DNA from: a bacterium
GTDB lineage: Bacteria > Armatimonadota > Fimbriimonadia > Fimbriimonadales > Fimbriimonadaceae
Length of the DNA stretch: 64,000 nucleotides
NCBI GenBank assembly: GCA_027483535.1
Contig: JAIXUN010000001.1
Location: forward strand, 1-64,000
Direction of reading: 5' to 3'
The translations under genes were made by a program, and so were the position numbers. The stretch's first letter is position 1, and every line of letters starts with the position of its first letter. Positions 50,311 to 59,587 of the stretch are shown one piece after another. The notes beneath the pieces were generated by a model. It made no database searches. It was not told the origin of the DNA and saw nothing but the letters and a program-made list of their open reading frames with translations.

Positions 50311-51711
50311 TTACTTTGCGGCGGTGATGGTTCCTTCTAAGATTGTGCCACGCACAACCGCTTTCACGCGGATGGGGCCGGGAGCGGTTGCCGTTACCTT
50401 TCCGCCTTGATCGATCCAACCTTTGCCCTCGACCGTCCAGATGATCTCTGCATTGGCAACGTCCTTGCCCGCAACGTCCTGTACGGTTAAATCAGCGGAC
50501 TTTCCCACGGTGATCGATTTCGGCAAGTTCCACTTGAGCTTGAGGTCCTCGTCGATGATCTTGGGGCCGGAGATGACGATTGCGTTCGCTACCGCTCGGG
50601 AGGTCCCATCGCTGGGCTTGTTGACCGTAACGCCCAGAACCACCATTTCCGAAGAACCGCCACCATCAAGATTGATGGCATCTCGGCAACCCAGCCGAGA
50701 CATGAGTTCCGCCATTTCGGCCAGGGTCGCACCCACGGAGTGGGCTTGCCGACCGTCTAAAACAACGAACAGAATGTCGCCGTCTTGGGTTCTACCCACG
50801 GCCGAACGAGGGTGTCTTTTACCGTAAAAATCGAAGTTAAAGCCCTGATCGTCGGCGTCGACCGCCATCTTGCCATCTTTCACCAGAGTGGGTCCGCCAC
50901 CGATCGCCTGATCGACCTTTTCCCAATCGAATCCGGTTGTCTGCAACTTAAAGGTCAACTTCTCGCCGTTCTTGATCGCACCGAACGCCTTGACCTTTTC
51001 GCCACGCGCAACGAGCGTCAACTGCCCCGCCTGTACCGGGACGCTCGTTGCATCGGAGGTTCGATACTGGACGGTCGCGCTGAACTGAGTGCTCGGTGTG
51101 AGCGCAGAGACATCCGGCTTGAGAACGAGCGTTGTGCTGGGTGTTTTGGTCAGCGAGAGCCCCGCATCGGCGGAATTGAGCGTGATGCGGTTGTCGGGGC
51201 ATTCCTCGTTGAGCCCATCGATGGTGAGGGTCTCTCCGGCTTCGGTTTGAATGGTCCCGGCGAACTTCGAGAGTCCGAACCAGGCTCCTGACGGTCCCCA
51301 GGCGAAGACGCTCCGTTTTGGATTTGGCAAGCTGATCAGGCGACCATCGCGCACCATCAGCCCGAGGGGATCGCCCGTAAATGGAAAGAAATCGGCATTG
51401 ATCGCGGCAACAGCGTTGGTTTGCTCGGCGATTTGTGGGACGGTCAACCGACCCTTCGCGAGGTTTGCTTTGTAAACCACGCCATCCGCGAGGGTTGACT
51501 GAACCCGCACCGCCACCGACTGGGGATTCCACCGCAGGATATGAGTCGCCCGGTTGGGCTCGCTCTCAATCTCCATTCTATAGACCACGCCGGGGGAGAT
51601 GGTCTTTTCCCAACTGATCGTTGGAGACGGAGCAAATCCGGAAAGAAGGAGTAGCACTGCTGAGCCCGCGGCGAACGAGCTCACTTTGATTCGAGGCACT
51701 AAGATTGACAT
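50311..51711 (-). CDS. exported phosphodiester glycosidase (NAGPA/DUF2233) with Ig-like tail
   Basis: 466 residues: signal peptide (to about 27), NAGPA domain with VAAINADFF, GPTLVKDGKM, HPRSAVGRTQDGDILFVVLDGR and DAINLDGGGSSEMV, then a C-terminal Big/Ig-like domain (LTVQDVAGKDVANAEIIWTVEG). The family cleaves phosphodiester-linked sugars, in bacteria probably of exopolysaccharide or teichoic-type polymers. Overlaps the S66 peptidase gene by 13 bases. Confidence 0.85.
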   Translation of the reverse strand: MSILVPRIKVSSFAAGSAVLLLLSGFAPSPTISWEKTISPGVVYRMEIESEPNRATHILRWNPQSVAVRVQSTLADGVVYKANLAKGRLTVPQIAEQTNAVAAINADFFPFTGDPLGLMVRDGRLISLPNPKRSVFAWGPSGAWFGLSKFAGTIQTEAGETLTIDGLNEECPDNRITLNSADAGLSLTKTPSTTLVLKPDVSALTPSTQFSATVQYRTSDATSVPVQAGQLTLVARGEKVKAFGAIKNGEKLTFKLQTTGFDWEKVDQAIGGGPTLVKDGKMAVDADDQGFNFDFYGKRHPRSAVGRTQDGDILFVVLDGRQAHSVGATLAEMAELMSRLGCRDAINLDGGGSSEMVVLGVTVNKPSDGTSRAVANAIVISGPKIIDEDLKLKWNLPKSITVGKSADLTVQDVAGKDVANAEIIWTVEGKGWIDQGGKVTATAPGPIRVKAVVRGTILEGTITAAK

Positions 51712-52631
51712 GGCGACTCCAGATAAGTGAGTTTGGCCGATTCCGCATCAAGATGTGCACGAACCCCGAGCGGTAAGGTGAGCATGTTTCGAGCGTGACC
51801 GAAGGGGAAATCGATGATCAGCGGGATCCCGAGCGGAGCGAGACGTTCAATGACAATTTCTCGCCAGGGTCGTGACCCGATTCCTGGATCCGCCTTTTCG
51901 GGAAGATCGGTGCGAGTCATCTCTCCAACCACGATCCCTTTGGCCGAAGGGAGAGCTCCTGAATTAATAATATGCGTGAGCATGGCATCCACCCGGTGAG
52001 GTGGATCATCGACCCCTTCGATAACCACGATCTTATCCTTCATGTCGAGCTGATCGGGAGTACCGATGAGATCGGCGAGCAGAATCAGGCAGCCGCCGAC
52101 AACGGTGCCCTCGGCCTCTCCAGGGACGACGCAGGTCGCAGTAGGGGCATCTAAATGCATCGTGTCTTGCCCATAGAGAGAAGATCGGAACGACTCGTAA
52201 ACCCACTCTTCGCGAGGGGTGTTCAGCGTGAGCCCCATCGGTGAGTGAATGCTGGGCATGCCTCGATTGCTCAACATGGCGTGGAGCACGGTGATGTCCG
52301 AAAAGCCGAAGAGCAACTTCCCTGCTTGTGCCATGAGATCCGCGTCTAGGTACGGAAGAAGTCGAGAGCAACCGTAACCGCCCCGCGAGCAGAGAATCGC
52401 GTGCGAATCATCGGTGAATGCGGTCATCAAGTCCGAGGCACGGTCTTGGTCGGAGCCCGCGAGGTAGTCGGTTCGAGTAAACGTGTGCGGATAGGTACGA
52501 ACCTGCAAATCCTCTTTCTCGAGGAGGGCGATCATGAACTCGCAAACCTTGGGGTCCAGCGGAGAGGCGGGAGAAACAAGTGCGATCGTGTCGCCGGGCT
52601 GCAGCGGTCGTGGCTTTCGAATTCCGGGCAT
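51699..52631 (-). CDS. S66 family LD-carboxypeptidase / MccF-like
   Basis: 310 residues from ATG 52631, which has GGAG 5 bases upstream. Serine peptidase fold: GDTIALVSPASP, nucleophile Ser in CSRGGYGCSRLL, GFSDITVLH, and catalytic Glu and His in VIEGVDDPP and FPFGHARN. Trims L,D-peptide bonds of murein tetrapeptides during recycling or confers microcin C resistance. No signal peptide, so cytoplasmic. Confidence 0.88.
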   Translation of the reverse strand: MPGIRKPRPLQPGDTIALVSPASPLDPKVCEFMIALLEKEDLQVRTYPHTFTRTDYLAGSDQDRASDLMTAFTDDSHAILCSRGGYGCSRLLPYLDADLMAQAGKLLFGFSDITVLHAMLSNRGMPSIHSPMGLTLNTPREEWVYESFRSSLYGQDTMHLDAPTATCVVPGEAEGTVVGGCLILLADLIGTPDQLDMKDKIVVIEGVDDPPHRVDAMLTHIINSGALPSAKGIVVGEMTRTDLPEKADPGIGSRPWREIVIERLAPLGIPLIIDFPFGHARNMLTLPLGVRAHLDAESAKLTYLESPCQS

Positions 52632-52671
52632 CAAAACTCCATCCGTGGGTCGAATTGGGAAAGTATTCCCC

Positions 52672-52713
52672 AACAAACAAAAAGCGCCGACGTTTTTCAA
52701 CGTCGGCGCCTTT
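52672..52713 (-). terminator. terminator of the Wza-like gene
   Basis: Stem GGCGCCGACGTT / AACGTCGGCGC followed on the minus strand by TTTTTGTTTG, 20 bases after the Wza-like stop. Confidence 0.92.
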
Positions 52714-52732
52714 CCGAGTTCAGGTGCTCTTC

Positions 52733-53671
52733 TTAGCGGTTGAGTCGGACTCCGAAAAGCGAGCCAAAGGTTTGAAGAATGAACGCGGTGTTGATCAGAG
52801 CGTTCACCTGCGAAAGGTCGGGCGAGTTGGAGGTGGGAATGAAGACCACATCGCCCGGCTGAAGCTTAACGTTCTGGCTGAAATCGTTCTTCGTCATGAA
52901 CGCGACGAAGTCGCAGTTGATGACCTGAACGGTATTTCGTCGAATGTCTCGGCGAAGGATTCGCGTCTTGGAGAAGCGAGTTCGGTAAGGAATTTCGCCG
53001 CCTGCCAATCCGATGGCATCGCTAAGAACCATCGACTCTCGGTAAGGAACCGATCCAGGTCGTTGGATGGCGCCCAAAACCGTTACGAGGTTGTTCTCAA
53101 GCTCGGGGACCTCGATGGTGTCGCCATCTTCGAGAACATAGTTCTGAGAAAGGTCGCCTAGCTCGGTGAGGGAGTAAAGGTCGAGCGGAATCTCTTCGTT
53201 CCAAGACTTTCTCTTGAGGCGGCATCGGCGAGAATCGGCTCGCTCCTTGATGATGCCTCCCGCTTGTGCGATTACGGAAAGAACCGTATCGCCGGGTCGA
53301 ATCTGGAAGGCGCTTGGCTTCTGCACGAAACCGTTGATGAACACGAGGCTAGCGCGGTACCGGACGATCGTGACCGAAACGATCGGATCGCGGAGTTTGA
53401 GGCGCTTGACGTAAACGTCGTAGAGGTCTTTCTCAAGCTCGGGGATCGTTCGACCCTCTGCCTTAAGAATTCCACCAAACGGAACCGTGACGTTGCCGTC
53501 CTCGCCGACTTCAAATTCACCAGAAACTTGTTGCTGGTTAAAAACTTGAATTCGAATAAGGTCCTGCTGTCGAAGTCGATAGACCTTATCCCCTGATTCG
53601 GTTCGCGCTTGAGCAAAAACGCCACAGGCGAGCACGAGTATGGTTAAGATCACCGATACAAACTTTCTCAT
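52733..53671 (-). CDS. polysaccharide export protein (Wza/BexD-like)
   Basis: 312 residues from ATG 53671, with GGAAGGGAA just upstream. Signal peptide, then a Poly_export domain (YRLRQQDLIRIQVFNQ ... VGEDGNVTVPFGG) and two SLBB domains (VFINGFVQKPSAFQIRPGD, VTVLGAIQRPGSVPY). Periplasmic or outer-membrane channel for capsule or EPS. No lipobox, so not a classical Wza lipoprotein. No Wzc or glycosyltransferase gene is near. Confidence 0.88.
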   Translation of the reverse strand: MRKFVSVILTILVLACGVFAQARTESGDKVYRLRQQDLIRIQVFNQQQVSGEFEVGEDGNVTVPFGGILKAEGRTIPELEKDLYDVYVKRLKLRDPIVSVTIVRYRASLVFINGFVQKPSAFQIRPGDTVLSVIAQAGGIIKERADSRRCRLKRKSWNEEIPLDLYSLTELGDLSQNYVLEDGDTIEVPELENNLVTVLGAIQRPGSVPYRESMVLSDAIGLAGGEIPYRTRFSKTRILRRDIRRNTVQVINCDFVAFMTKNDFSQNVKLQPGDVVFIPTSNSPDLSQVNALINTAFILQTFGSLFGVRLNR

Positions 53672-53738
53672 TTCCCTTCCAAACGCACGAGACCTATGCG
53701 CAACCTCCAAGATTCTAGCACGACTCGCGGGTTCCCAC

Positions 53739-54437
53739 TCACTTACGGCGTCCTTCGATCACAATCGTGAACTCACCTTTCGGTAAAACCTGGTGATCAT
53801 CAGGAATTGTCGGCAGGTTTTCTCTAAAAACTTGCTGATGCACTTTAGAAATCTCTCTACAAATTGCGTACCGTCGCGGACCAAGTACCTCATGGGCCGT
53901 CGCTAAGAGATCACGAAACCGGTGCGGCGATTCAAAGAGCACCAGCGTCATGCTGGAATCTGAGAAAGGCTGGAGAACCTTCTTGATGTCGCCGGACTTC
54001 CGACCGAGGAAGCCCAAAAAGGCGAATCGTTGAGCAAAGAAACCGCTGAGCATGAGCGCGGTGATGGGAGCGCTGGGTCCAGGAATGGCGTCGACAAGCA
54101 GACCTCGCTCGTGGCATTCGTCGGCGACCAGCGCACCGGGATCGCTGATTCCAGGCGCGCCACCATCGGTGACCATCGCGGCGCTCTTCCCTCCATCGAT
54201 CTCATCGACAATTTTCTTGATGCCGAACTCGGTGGTGTGATCGTTCGCCACGCGCATCGGCTTTTTCACTTCCAAAAGGAACGCCAACTTGGAGGAAACC
54301 CTGGTGTCTTCGACAATCCAAACGTCGGCGGCCATGAGGGTTTGCTTGGCTCTGGGAGAAAGGTCTCCGAGATTCCCGATGGGGGTCGCCACAAGGTAGA
54401 GACCGGGAGATAGAGAAAGGCTCGGTGACGTTGTCAC
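53739..54437 (-). CDS. rsmI: 16S rRNA 2'-O-ribose C1402 methyltransferase
   Basis: About 232 residues, shorter than E. coli RsmI (286). Signature blocks LVATPIGNLGDLSPRA, VEDTRVSSKL, MVTDGGAPGISDPG and DAIPGPSAPITALMLSGF. I chose GTG 54437: AAGAAGG precedes it by 4 bases, while the longer frame to 54650 would run through the upstream gene. The start codon lies inside a terminator hairpin. Methylates C1402 of the ribosomal P site. Confidence 0.88.
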   Translation of the reverse strand: MTTSPSLSLSPGLYLVATPIGNLGDLSPRAKQTLMAADVWIVEDTRVSSKLAFLLEVKKPMRVANDHTTEFGIKKIVDEIDGGKSAAMVTDGGAPGISDPGALVADECHERGLLVDAIPGPSAPITALMLSGFFAQRFAFLGFLGRKSGDIKKVLQPFSDSSMTLVLFESPHRFRDLLATAHEVLGPRRYAICREISKVHQQVFRENLPTIPDDHQVLPKGEFTIVIEGRRK

Positions 54438-54443
54438 CGAGCC
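54419..54443 (-). terminator. terminator of the PrsA-like gene overlapping the rsmI start
   Basis: Perfect 11-bp stem GGCTCGGTGAC / GTCACCGAGCC, 3-base loop, then TTTCTCT on the minus strand. The rsmI GTG is in the 5' arm, so a formed hairpin both ends the upstream mRNA and hides the start. Confidence 0.75.
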
Positions 54444-54508
54444 TTCTTCTTCGCTTTTTACGGCCGAGAGACTCTCAGCCTCAGGAAGCGCTACCCCTTC
54501 TTGGCTTT

Positions 54509-56230
54509 CTACTCCTTCTTTACGGCGGGCTTCTTCTTTTGAGCTGCCTCGTAGTCCTTTTGCTGCTTCTCCGCGGCTTCTCGAGCTTTCTTCTCTTCCG
54601 CTTCGGCTTTTGCCCGCTCGGCCTCGATCTTTTTGTTCTCTTCTCGCCATCGATTTTGTTCCTTGTCGACCGCCGCTGCGACTTCGTCTGTGATCAGCTT
54701 ATCTTTTTTGAAGTCACCAATTTTCGTGGCGATCGCTTGGAACAACGCTTGACCGGACGGATCGTGCTTGGTGTTGAGGCGAGCCGCAGCCAAGAGTTGC
54801 TCTCCGGCCTCAGTGCCTTTCTTCATCTCGCGATAGATGTCGGCGAGATCCAGGTGAAGCTCTGGCGAGTCCTTCACTTCGGTCATGAGCTTGGTCGACA
54901 GTTCGAGCTCAGGCAGAATGGTTGCCCGAGAGATCTCTGGGTTGTTCGCCTTTTGCTTCGTACCGGCGTAGTAGACCATCGCGCCAACGCCTTGATCGAC
55001 GTTGTTCTTGGACTTCGCAACCTCGAGAGCGCGCTTCAGCACGTCGTCTCGCTTGGTTTGCACAACTTTCGGATCGCTCGAATCGGTTGCGAGCATGGTG
55101 AAATCGTAGAGGGCTTCAAATCCCTTGAGGTTGAAGCGAGGCTTGTTCGATTTCTTGAAAGCTTCGACCTTCTCGCGGATGATCGAGGTGAGGCGTCCTC
55201 GCTCGATTTCAGCCTTGATCTGCTCTTTCTGCTTGTCGAAGTCCTTGGGCGGCTTCGGAGTGCTGGAGATCAGCTTAACAATGCTGTAACCCTCGAACGT
55301 CTTGACGGGCTCGCTCACATCGCCAACTTTGAGCTTGGCGACGGCCTTGTTCTCTGCACTGAAGTCGATCTGTGCTCCCGATACCAATACGGTTCGGTCG
55401 CTCTTCTTCTTGTTCGCTTCAGCAGGCTCGTCTGAGTACTTGTTGATCGCATCGTCGAACGAGAGACCGCCTCGAACTTCTGCGACCACCTTCTTGGCGC
55501 GCTCTTCTGCCTTACCCGGCTCCTTGGAGTCAAGGAAAACGATCCGCTTCGCGGTGAACTCTGTGACGTAGGTGGTCACGTCTTGATCGGTGACCGAAAT
55601 CGACCGGCGAAGTTTGATTTGAAGCAGGGTTGGGGCTAACTTCGCAAGAAGAGAAGCTCGCTTCTCGGTGTCCTTCAACTGATCGGCAAGCGTCTTGCGC
55701 GCCTGGGTGATTTGCTCGTCGAGGTCTTGACCCTGAGAGACTTCCTTGAACGCCTTCTTGAAATCGTCCTCGGTTGCGCCATCCTTCAACTTGCCCATCG
55801 TGACGAGTTGCTCGCGAATTCGCTTCTTCTCGTTGACGATTTCCGTGTCAAAGGACTTCAAAACCGACTCATCGTCCAACGCAACGCCCTCTTGTCGGGC
55901 GATCTCGGTGATGGCGGCCTGATCCAGAAGCTGGCTGAGCGCCTGGCCATCCATCATGATCTGGAATTCAGAAGGAAGCTCGGCGCCGCCGAACTGTTGT
56001 CCGATTTCCTTGGACTTTTCAGCGAGGTCGGCAACGGTTAGCTTCTGTCCGCCGAACTCGGCGATCACGGCTATTTCCTTACCATCCTTTCCGATAACGG
56101 TGCTAGCCACTTGCTGGCGCGAACACGAAGTGAAAACGACGCCGCCAAGTACCACCGCGCCGACAACAATGGCGATGACCTTTCCGCAGCCGGAGTTGAT
56201 AATGTTCTCTCTGAACTTTGAAATCGACAA
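54509..56230 (-). CDS. PrsA/SurA-like foldase lipoprotein
   Basis: About 573 residues from TTG 56230, preceded by GAGAGG 7 bases upstream; ATG 56287 is the alternative. One hydrophobic segment ends in FTSC, a possible lipobox. A SurA-like N-terminal region (about 60-220), a PPIC parvulin domain (VSGAQIDFSAENKAVAKLKVGDVSEPVKTFEGYSIVKL), a helical repeat part, and a Lys/Glu/Ala-rich coiled-coil tail ending PAVKKE. Likely a periplasmic chaperone and proline isomerase. Confidence 0.8.
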   Translation of the reverse strand: MSISKFRENIINSGCGKVIAIVVGAVVLGGVVFTSCSRQQVASTVIGKDGKEIAVIAEFGGQKLTVADLAEKSKEIGQQFGGAELPSEFQIMMDGQALSQLLDQAAITEIARQEGVALDDESVLKSFDTEIVNEKKRIREQLVTMGKLKDGATEDDFKKAFKEVSQGQDLDEQITQARKTLADQLKDTEKRASLLAKLAPTLLQIKLRRSISVTDQDVTTYVTEFTAKRIVFLDSKEPGKAEERAKKVVAEVRGGLSFDDAINKYSDEPAEANKKKSDRTVLVSGAQIDFSAENKAVAKLKVGDVSEPVKTFEGYSIVKLISSTPKPPKDFDKQKEQIKAEIERGRLTSIIREKVEAFKKSNKPRFNLKGFEALYDFTMLATDSSDPKVVQTKRDDVLKRALEVAKSKNNVDQGVGAMVYYAGTKQKANNPEISRATILPELELSTKLMTEVKDSPELHLDLADIYREMKKGTEAGEQLLAAARLNTKHDPSGQALFQAIATKIGDFKKDKLITDEVAAAVDKEQNRWREENKKIEAERAKAEAEEKKAREAAEKQQKDYEAAQKKKPAVKKE

Positions 56231-56357
56231 GGGAAAACCTCTCGTTAGCTTTGGGCACTTGAGCTTCTTTGCCCAAGAACGCCTCATCCTCTAACCTGAT
56301 AAAGTATGGCATGAGTTCCTTCCTCGTCAATTTGCGAGGAACTTGCCCCATCTCCCG

Positions 56358-56434
56358 TTGACACGTAGACAAACTTGTTGTATATTGTGTCTACCTATTT
56401 GGAGCGCCCCAGCAAACCTAATCGGTAGACAAAC
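56358..56434 (+). promoter_or_regulatory. lexA promoter with GTAGACA operator repeats
   Basis: TTGACA (56358-56363), 17-base spacer, TATATT (56381-56386). GTAGACA (56365-56371) and TGTCTAC (56388-56394) form an inverted repeat across spacer and -10, and GTAGACAAAC recurs at 56425-56434, 60 bp after the first. Probable LexA autoregulatory sites. They differ from the Gram-negative CTG-N10-CAG and the Bacillus GAAC-N4-GTTC boxes. Confidence 0.6.
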
Positions 56435-56477
56435 CTTGCGATCCTCTTAACGGGGGGTCGGAGTCGGAAGATCCAGC

Positions 56478-57110
56478 ATGGCAAAAGGACTTACACAACG
56501 CCAACTCGAAATCCTCGGTTTTATCCAGGAGTACGTAGATGCCGAAGGGTATCCGCCTTCCATTCGAGAGATTGGAACGAGGTTTGAAATTGGTTCCCTG
56601 CGTGGAGTAACCGTTCACTTGGACGCGCTTGAGAGAAAAGGCTACATCTCGCGATCGAACACTCCGCGATCCATCAAGGTTGTTCACCCCGAGTACACGC
56701 AGAACAATCGCGTGATCATGCTTCCGCTGCTGGGTGAAATCGCGGCGGGTATTCCTATTGCCGCTCAAGAGTCTGTGCAAGACATGGTTCCTGTTCCTTC
56801 CGAGATGGTGAGAGGGGTCGAGGGCGCCTTCTTGCTTCGTGTGCGGGGCGATTCGATGACGGGCGACGGGATTCTTCCGCGTGACTTGGTCGTTATTCGT
56901 CCGCAGCAAACCGCCGTTCAGAACGAACTGGTCGCGGTCATGATCGAGGACGAGGCCACCGTGAAGCGCATCAACTACGCCCCAGACGGAATCAAGTTGA
57001 TGTCCAGCAATCCGGCGTACATGCCGATCGAGATTCACCCCGAAGAGCGGTCTTTCGTGATCGGTAAGGTAATCGGCCTCATTCGAGACTACTCCGGTCG
57101 AGCGTTCTAG
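56478..57110 (+). CDS. lexA: SOS repressor LexA
   Basis: 210 residues. Winged helix (about 1-70) with YPPSIREIGTRFEIGSLRGVTVHL; cleavage site A90-G91; Ser126 (RGDSM) and Lys163 (EATVKR) form the dyad. RecA filaments trigger self-cleavage after DNA damage. Carries the Arg-Gly in place of the usual SxxAV recognition helix end, so its operator may be unusual, in line with the repeats upstream. Confidence 0.93.
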   Translation: MAKGLTQRQLEILGFIQEYVDAEGYPPSIREIGTRFEIGSLRGVTVHLDALERKGYISRSNTPRSIKVVHPEYTQNNRVIMLPLLGEIAAGIPIAAQESVQDMVPVPSEMVRGVEGAFLLRVRGDSMTGDGILPRDLVVIRPQQTAVQNELVAVMIEDEATVKRINYAPDGIKLMSSNPAYMPIEIHPEERSFVIGKVIGLIRDYSGRAF

Positions 57111-57178
57111 TTCAGTGCGAGGGTTCTAGTCTCCGTTGGGTTGCAGAAACTCAAAGGGACTTTATCCGTCTCAGTGCT

Positions 57179-58780
57179 GTGACTCCATGTAGTTTCATCG
57201 CCATCGCGTCTCTGGGATTAGCGGCTCCTTCTGCGGTCGCAAAACAGGCTGATACGCAAATTTCTATTGCGCAACCCAAGGTGGTTGCCATTTCTATGTT
57301 TAAGAACGGCTACGCGTTTGTGACGCGTGAGATCCCTTTGACCAATGGCGAGGCCAACGTGGTCGAGGTACCGCAAGCATCGCTAGGAACCCTTTGGTTT
57401 TGGTCCGATAAAGGCGCGCTCGATTCGGTGACGAGTGTCGACGAACTCAACGAGAAGAAAGTGATTCTTCCGGTAGGTTCTTTTGCGCAAGCCCTCGAAC
57501 AAAACGTGGGATGCACGGTGTCGGTGGATACGTTCAACGGCGTACTCGAAGGAAAAATCCTCGGCGCCATGGGCGAAGTTTTGATCTTGGAACGCAACGG
57601 CGGCACAACGGCCATCGCGAAGACCTCGATCCGCTCCGTTACTTCCAGCGATTCAAAGTTCAAGTGGACCAGTGAATCGGTCCAAGCCCAACCTCGGCGC
57701 TACTACCGGATCAAGATGAAGGGCAAGCCCGCATCGGTCCAAATGATGTCCCTTGAGCGCGGGGTCACCTGGTCTCCGGGATACGCGATCGATATCTCAG
57801 ACCCCAAGAAACTACAAGTCATTGCCAAGGCAACCTTGCTGAACGATCTCACCGACCTTGAGAACGTTGAGTCGCGCTTGATCACGGGCTTTCCAAACCT
57901 TGAGTTCAAAGATATTCTCGAACCGCTCACCTCAAGAATGCCGCTTGACCAGTGGGTCAACACCATGAGTCCAGCGGGTCCAGGCGGTTTGGGAGGAGGA
58001 GCAAGGAATCGCAGGAGCGAGGCGATGACGCAAAACGCCTACATGCCTGGATCGGCAGCGAGAGACGCCGATTGGTCCGGAGTTCCTCAAGCGGGTGGTT
58101 CGGGACAAGCGATCGGCGACCTTTTCTTCTATGACCTCAAGGGCCTCTCTCTCAAAAAGGGATCGCGCGTGTACCAAACACTCTTCCGATCAGAAAGTGA
58201 GTACGAGCACATCTACTGCTGGGATATCGAAGATCTGATCGCGAACAACGTCGAGTATCGACAAATTCCGCCCGGACAAGAAAAGCTTCCGGAAGAGGTT
58301 TGGCATGCGCTTAAGTTCAAGAACTCCGCCAACCAGCCTCTAACAACCGCTCCGGTTTCCATCCTGTCGAACGGAGAACTGATCGGCCAATCTCAGACCT
58401 CGTACGTACCGACAGGCGCAGATGCCGAGGTGCGGATCAACAAGTCACTCGATATTCGGTGCGAGTGGTTTGAGGAGGAGCTGAGTCGAGAGCGCGGAGC
58501 GATCAAGCGATACGACAACTGGCCTCTTTACGACCTCGTTCGCATCAAGGGCACCCTCGAAATTCACAACATGAAGGCAGACAAGGTGAAGATGGCGGTG
58601 AAGAAAGAGTTCACGGGCGAGATTCAATCCAAATCTGCGGAAGCAACGGTGAAGAAAACGGTCAAGTCTCTTCGAGAGGTCAACCCAGGCGGCACGATCA
58701 ACTGGATCCTGAATGTGGATTCAGGCAAGAAGCAGACGCTCAACTACGAATACACCGTCTACGTTCGGTCGCAAACGTAA
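57179..58780 (+). CDS. exported DUF4139-type protein
   Basis: 533 residues starting at GTG 57179, with a signal peptide (cut near AVAKQ). N-terminal strand-rich part (VVAISMFKNGYAFVTREI) as in the mucoidy inhibitor/DUF4139 group, WSPGYAIDI and KATLLNDLTDLENVESRLITGFP in the middle, a Gly/Pro/Met-rich linker (about 265-315), and a C-terminal beta domain ending in LNYEYTVYVRS. Function unknown. Confidence 0.7.
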   Translation: MTPCSFIAIASLGLAAPSAVAKQADTQISIAQPKVVAISMFKNGYAFVTREIPLTNGEANVVEVPQASLGTLWFWSDKGALDSVTSVDELNEKKVILPVGSFAQALEQNVGCTVSVDTFNGVLEGKILGAMGEVLILERNGGTTAIAKTSIRSVTSSDSKFKWTSESVQAQPRRYYRIKMKGKPASVQMMSLERGVTWSPGYAIDISDPKKLQVIAKATLLNDLTDLENVESRLITGFPNLEFKDILEPLTSRMPLDQWVNTMSPAGPGGLGGGARNRRSEAMTQNAYMPGSAARDADWSGVPQAGGSGQAIGDLFFYDLKGLSLKKGSRVYQTLFRSESEYEHIYCWDIEDLIANNVEYRQIPPGQEKLPEEVWHALKFKNSANQPLTTAPVSILSNGELIGQSQTSYVPTGADAEVRINKSLDIRCEWFEEELSRERGAIKRYDNWPLYDLVRIKGTLEIHNMKADKVKMAVKKEFTGEIQSKSAEATVKKTVKSLREVNPGGTINWILNVDSGKKQTLNYEYTVYVRSQT

Positions 58781-58798
58781 GGGAACGGGCAACAAAAC

Positions 58799-58840
58799 GA
58801 AAGTGGGTCTACGGAGGATTCTCCGTAGACCCACTTTATT
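58799..58840. terminator. bidirectional terminator
   Basis: 17-bp perfect stem AAAGTGGGTCTACGGAG / CTCCGTAGACCCACTTT with a GATT loop, between the convergent DUF4139 and msrB genes. Confidence 0.9.
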
Positions 58841-58852
58841 TCGAGACGAGCT

Positions 58853-59518
58853 TTAGCTGCCTTTCTTGCCGCCCGTCATGACACCGGATTTGCCATCGCC
58901 CGACTTCTTATCGTCGTCGTCATGGGTTTGGTCGTAGGTGTCGGAAAGGTCGGGAGCCACTTTGCCCTGCTTAGACTTGGCAAGGTGGGCCTTGATGTAC
59001 TTCTCACTCACAAAGTTCAAAACCTTGCCATTGATGCAATAGCGAAGCTTGGTGGGGGTGTTGTGAGGAAAAACGTGCCCAAGGTGACCGTCGCAGCGCG
59101 AACAGAGAACTTCGGTTCGAACCATGCCGTAGCTTCGGTCCACTCGGAACCAAACGTTCTTGGCATCGAACGGAGCGGTGAAACTGGGCCAGCCCGTTCC
59201 CGAGTTGAACTTTGAAGCAGCGGAGAAGAGCGGAAGGTCGCAACCCGCGCAGAAGTAGACTCCGGGTCCCTTTTGTGCAAGGTTCACTCCGCAGAAAGCG
59301 GGCTCTGTGCCGTGATTGCGAAGAATGTCGTACTGGTCTGGCTTCAGACGCTTCTTCCACTCTTCGTCTTTCATCACCACCTTGTCTTCCCGCTTAGGGC
59401 TCGTTTCAGCAATGCCAGGGATTCGCACAACCTGCGCGCTCGCTTGGCTCACTACGAATAACAATCCGGTCACCGCAATTGCGAGTCCGGCTCCCATCAC
59501 CAGTGTTGTTCGATCCAT
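58853..59518 (-). CDS. msrB: exported peptide-methionine (R)-S-oxide reductase
   Basis: 221 residues. N-terminal signal or anchor (5-28), MsrB domain with zinc CxxC pairs (YFCAGCD, LCSRCDGH), GTGWPSFTAPF and catalytic Cys in LRYCINGKVL. A hydrophilic Asp/Lys/Gly-rich tail follows (about 190-221). Repairs methionine-R-sulfoxide in envelope proteins. A TATCGT -10 sits 7 bases before the ATG. Confidence 0.92.
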   Translation of the reverse strand: MDRTTLVMGAGLAIAVTGLLFVVSQASAQVVRIPGIAETSPKREDKVVMKDEEWKKRLKPDQYDILRNHGTEPAFCGVNLAQKGPGVYFCAGCDLPLFSAASKFNSGTGWPSFTAPFDAKNVWFRVDRSYGMVRTEVLCSRCDGHLGHVFPHNTPTKLRYCINGKVLNFVSEKYIKAHLAKSKQGKVAPDLSDTYDQTHDDDDKKSGDGKSGVMTGGKKGS

Positions 59519-59525
59519 ATAACTA

Positions 59526-59531
59526 ACGATA
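59526..59531 (-). promoter_or_regulatory. leaderless-type -10 (TATCGT) of msrB
   Basis: Ends 7 bases before ATG 59518 on the minus strand; no Shine-Dalgarno. Confidence 0.45.
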
Positions 59532-59587
59532 TGCTTCCTATCGCAAAAAGGTTCCTAGCGCCGAGATTGTGAGAATAGGTTGGGTTG

